Assembly (NCBI GenBank): GCA_012031215.1
Contig: JAAUUB010000011.1
Location: 1-40,090, forward strand
Source of the DNA: Microscillaceae bacterium
Lineage (GTDB): Bacteria; Bacteroidota; Bacteroidia; Cytophagales; Microscillaceae
Direction of reading: 5' to 3'
DNA: 40,090 nt
Positions within the stretch are counted from its first letter, which is position 1. Each line of letters begins with the position of its first letter. Of the stretch, positions 36,201 through 40,090 are shown piece by piece. A program made the position numbers and the translations under genes. The notes beneath the pieces were generated by a model. That model was not told where the DNA came from. It saw only the letters and a list, made by a program, of their open reading frames with translations, and made no database searches.

Positions 36201-39200
36201 GATTTACCCGATGATGGTGCAGATTGATTTTTCTTCCCTTCGGAGGGTGGGACAAAACGGGCGGGGGCTCACCCTTACCCTCTTGGTCAATTGGGCCATA
36301 AAGCCTTTTACAATGGCTTTTTTTGCCTGGCTGTTTTTTTATCAATTGTATCAGGCCTGGCTCAGCCCTGCCGAAGCCCAGGGCTATCTGGCCGGAGCGG
36401 TCTTGCTGGGAGCCGCCCCCTGCACCGCAATGGTATTTGTGTGGTCGTATCTGAGCGGGGGCGATGCCAATTATACCCTGGTGCAGGTTTCGGTCAACGA
36501 CCTGGTTCTGTTGCTGGCCTTTGTGCCCATTGTGCAGTTTTTGCTGGGAATTCACCAAGTACCTGTGCCTTACGAGGTCTTGCTCACTTCGGTGCTTGTG
36601 TTTGTGGTGATTCCTTTGGTAGCCGGTTATTTATCCAATCGCCTGCTCTTGGCCCGTTATGGGGCCGATTGGTTTAAAACCCGGTTTTTGCCCCGGCTTA
36701 AGCCGGTTTCTATTGTGGCCTTGCTAAGCACCCTGGTTTTGCTCTTTGCCTTTCAGGGAGATAAAATCCTGGCCGCGCCTTTTCACATTGTGTTGATTGC
36801 CGTGCCGCTTACCCTGCAAACCTACTTTATCTTTTTCCTGTCCTGGTTTGGCGGGCGGATTTTAGGTCTTTCGTACCGTACCTGTGCCCCCGCGGCTATG
36901 ATAGGGGCCAGCAATTTTTTTGAGTTGTCCGTGGCCGTTGCCATTGCCCTTTTTGGCCTCGATTCGGGGGCGGCCCTGGCCACAGTGGTGGGGGTTTTGA
37001 TTGAAGTTCCTGTAATGCTCTCACTGGTGGCGCTTGCCAAAAGATGGAAATACTGAATGAACCGGTATGGCTATATCATTTTTAACCTAAACAATTTGCA
37101 ATAATGAATCCTGACAATGTAAAAGAAATCATCAAAGCCAAATACTCCGAAATTGCCCAAAACAGCCCAAAACAAAGGCCTGATGGCTGTAGCTGTGGCC
37201 CTTCGGTGAGGCTCGATGAAATAGTTGATTTCTCGGAAAACTACACTCACCTGGAAGGCTACCTGGCTGAGGCCAACCTCGGCTTGGGCTGTGGCTTGCC
37301 CACCGAACTGGCCCATATCAAAGCCGGCGATACGGTGCTGGACCTGGGTGCCGGAGCGGGCAACGACTGGCTTTGTGGCCCGGGCCCGGGTAGGGGAGGC
37401 CGGTCAGGTGATTGGGGTAGATTTTTCGGAAGCCATGGTGGCAAAAGCCCGCCAAAATGCGGCCAAAATGGGCTTTGAAAACGTGGTGTTTTATGTGGGC
37501 GAGATTGAAAACCTGCCCCTCCCCGATGCCTGCGCCGATGTGGTGGTGAGCAATTGCGTGCTTAACCTAGTGCCCGACAAAGCCCGGGCCTTTGCCGAAA
37601 CCTATCGCGTCGTGAAGCCTGGGGGCCATATCAGTGTTTCGGACATGGTACTCAAAAGCCAACTACCCGAAGGCCTCCGCCAGGATGCCTCGCAATTTGC
37701 GGGCTGCGTGGCCACAGCTATCGAGCGGGATGAATACCTGGCCTATATCCAGGCCGCCGGCTTTGTGAATATTCATATTCAAAAATCCCGCAAGTTGGAT
37801 TTGCCCGATGAGATGCTGGCCCGCTATTTCCAGCCCGACGAGATGGCCTTGTTTAAAAGTGAAGAAAAAGGCCTCTTCAGCATCACTATTTTTGCGGAAA
37901 AACCTGCGCCAGTGCACTGATTTTTGATTCAAAAGACCTTATTCATTTCACTTTAAACAAATAACTGTATGAAACGCCTCCTTTGCTATTTTATCTTTTT
38001 GTGCTTTATCTTTATCCAAACACCCCAAGCCATGGCCCAAACCCAGTTTTACAAACCTTTGGAAAGCTACACCGCTTCTTTGCCCGGCGAATTTTCACAA
38101 ATTGACCCGGAGCGTCAGGAAGCCCTGCGGGCCATTGGTGATTACATTGTAGAAAAGCGTAAAGCCGACCTTCCGGTACAAATCACGGTGATTTGCACCC
38201 ACAACTCCCGCCGCAGCCACATGGGCCAGCTCTGGCTACAGGCTGCGGCAACTTATTACGAAGTGCCGAAGGTACACACCTTCTCGGGCGGTACCGAAGT
38301 TACCGCTTTCAATCCCCGGGCCGTGGCCGCCCTGGAAAGAGCCGGCTTCAAAATCAGCAAGACAAACAATGCCAGCGAACCCGACAATCCGCTTTATGAA
38401 ACAAGTCTGGGGCAGGGATTGGAAAATTATCGGCTGTTTTCTAAAAAGTTTAGCCACCCACAAAATCCACAAAAGGACTTTGCCGCGATAATGGTATGCA
38501 GTGATGCTGATGCTGCCTGCCCCATCGTGCCTGGCGCAGATGCCCGTTTTGCCATTCCTTACGAAGACCCCAAGCTCTTCGACGGAAGCCCCTCCGAAAC
38601 GCCCCAATACGATGCCCGCGCCCGACAAATCGCCCGCGAAATGTTTTTTGTGATGGAATATGCCAAAAATCAAATCGCTGTGTGGCAAGCGGGACAGAAG
38701 TAAAAACACGAAAAGACAGCCTCATGAAAGCAAAAAAGCCTGTTGGAATGACAGGCTTTTTTTGGTGAGGAAAGCTGTGATTTTACTTTACCCTCTCAAA
38801 ATAATTGTCTTCCACATGCCTGCGTAAACCGGCTGAAAATAAGATTACTTGATCTTTGGGAAGGTCATATCTTTTTCCACCTTCCACCTGAATAGTAATT
38901 GTAGATTTTGCCACATCTTGCCCCACTATCCAATAAAGCCTTGATTTTGGTCGTATTGCTTGTTTATCCCACTTGTGCCTTTGTTGGCGTTTTGTTGATT
39001 AATAAAATCCATAACGCCTCTATCCACATCATTTTATTGTTTTGATACATTCAAAATTAGGGGGTTTGCGGAATACCTTTTACGCATCTCTTGGAAAGAA
39101 ATTTTATATAAATTATTGATTTTCAATAATTTAAGCAAGAGCACATACCCATATTTTGCGTAAAAAAAGGTTGGCAGAGCTTACGCCCTACCAATCTTGT

Positions 39201-40090
39201 TGGTTTTACTTCTCACGAAGCTGTTTTTGCAAATCGCTTACTTGATTTTTCAGCAGATTGATTTCTTTTTCAATCTTTGAAAAGGTTTGTTTCTGGCTTT
39301 CAAGATTGATTTCAATGGATGCTTCGGCTATGAGGTCATTGTCCAGACTTTCCCAATCAGTATAATTCAAAAACTTCGCTATGCTATCTTTTGAGCTCCT
39401 TTTGCTCAACACATTTTCAGTGTCTTCATAGCTTTTCTGCCCGAAGAGGCGTTTGAGTGTATGGCTATCTACTTCGGTCAAAGCCTCCAAAGCTATAAAA
39501 TGCTTATGTTCCCAGACATCCGTAGGCTGATTCAAATACTCATACAGCTTACGATAGTTTTTGTCTTTGGCTACTTTTCTACGTGCTTCATCTGCCAAGC
39601 GATTGCAAAGGGATTTTTTGATAAATGGATTCATACGAAAACAAGATTTAAGGGTGAAAAAAAGATTTACCCTTTGGGTAGTCCTCAATTCGTTGTTTTG
39701 TATTGTGAATCAAATTATCTCATTTCAACTTTATCTCCACCTCAATTTCTCGCTTTTCTCGCTCCAACTCTGCCCTGAGTTCCGCCTCTGTCGGTAGATA
39801 AAGCATATATTTGGAAGCAAAAAGCGTTTGGCTGTTTTCCAAGACCGAATATTTGACAATCGTATTGTTTTTTTCGGAACAAAGTATAATGCCGATAGTC
39901 GGATTATCGCCTTCGGTTTTGCATTGGTCTTCCCAAAAGCGTACATAAAATCCATCTGCCCAATGTCTTGGTGGGTGAGTTCGCCTATTTCAGGTCAATC
40001 AACACAAAACACTTCAAGATATAATTGTAAAAACCAAATCAATGTAAAAATGAGAGCCTTCGGCGGTGATGCGTCTTTGGCGAGCCACAA

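Overview
The window looks like a chromosomal segment of a Bacteroidota bacterium, probably Cytophagales-like, of moderate GC. Pointers are a SusC/RagA-type TonB-dependent receptor with an N-terminal carboxypeptidase-D-like repeat, a TonB-C protein, DUF4403, DUF4221, a row of parvulin-type foldases next to MoxR, few Shine-Dalgarno sites and TAnnTTTG-type promoter boxes. No rRNA, tRNA, CRISPR array or insertion sequence was seen.

Layout. 0.1-7 kb: a small secreted protein, a SpoIIAA/STAS-like protein beside a SiaB-like kinase, a DUF4403 exported protein, a disrupted TonB-dependent receptor and a TonB-C protein. 7-9 kb: an AAA ATPase plus a TIGR02646/PtuB-like protein, i.e. a Septu-like anti-phage pair. 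9.4-16.3 kb: a transglutaminase-like membrane protein overlapping dapD, a SPOR-like coiled-coil protein, a small membrane protein, a UPF0173 metallo-hydrolase, a membrane protein of unknown role, and mnmE. 16.3-20.2 kb: an accessory plus-strand cluster in which two short secreted cysteine-pair peptides are each preceded by a nearly identical ~145 bp leader; a DUF4221 propeller protein follows the first, a lipoprotein and a double SUKH (SMI1/KNR4) protein follow the second. 20.3-28.3 kb: pirin, GNAT, CBS, NRDE, class-3 lipase and several secreted proteins of unknown function. 28.6-35.4 kb: a MraY/WecA-type transferase convergent with a moxR/surA/foldase operon; the first foldase carries an inserted OmpA-like domain. 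35.6-38.7 kb: an arsenic cluster (arsR, acr3, arsM and an exported arsenate-reductase-like protein) with a repeated operator. 38.8-40.1 kb: small unknown genes and the C-terminal end of a DUF1016 nuclease.

About twenty reading frames break by one base, nearly always in a short homopolymer and usually by a missing base. Even dapD, normally needed for diaminopimelate synthesis, is hit twice. I read most of these as consensus sequence errors rather than decay, and give the repaired gene spans, naming the break point each time. The best candidate for something little described is the duplicated-leader / secreted-peptide / DUF4221 cluster at 16.3-18.4 kb; the Septu-like pair with a degraded HNH motif and the parvulin-OmpA fusion come next.
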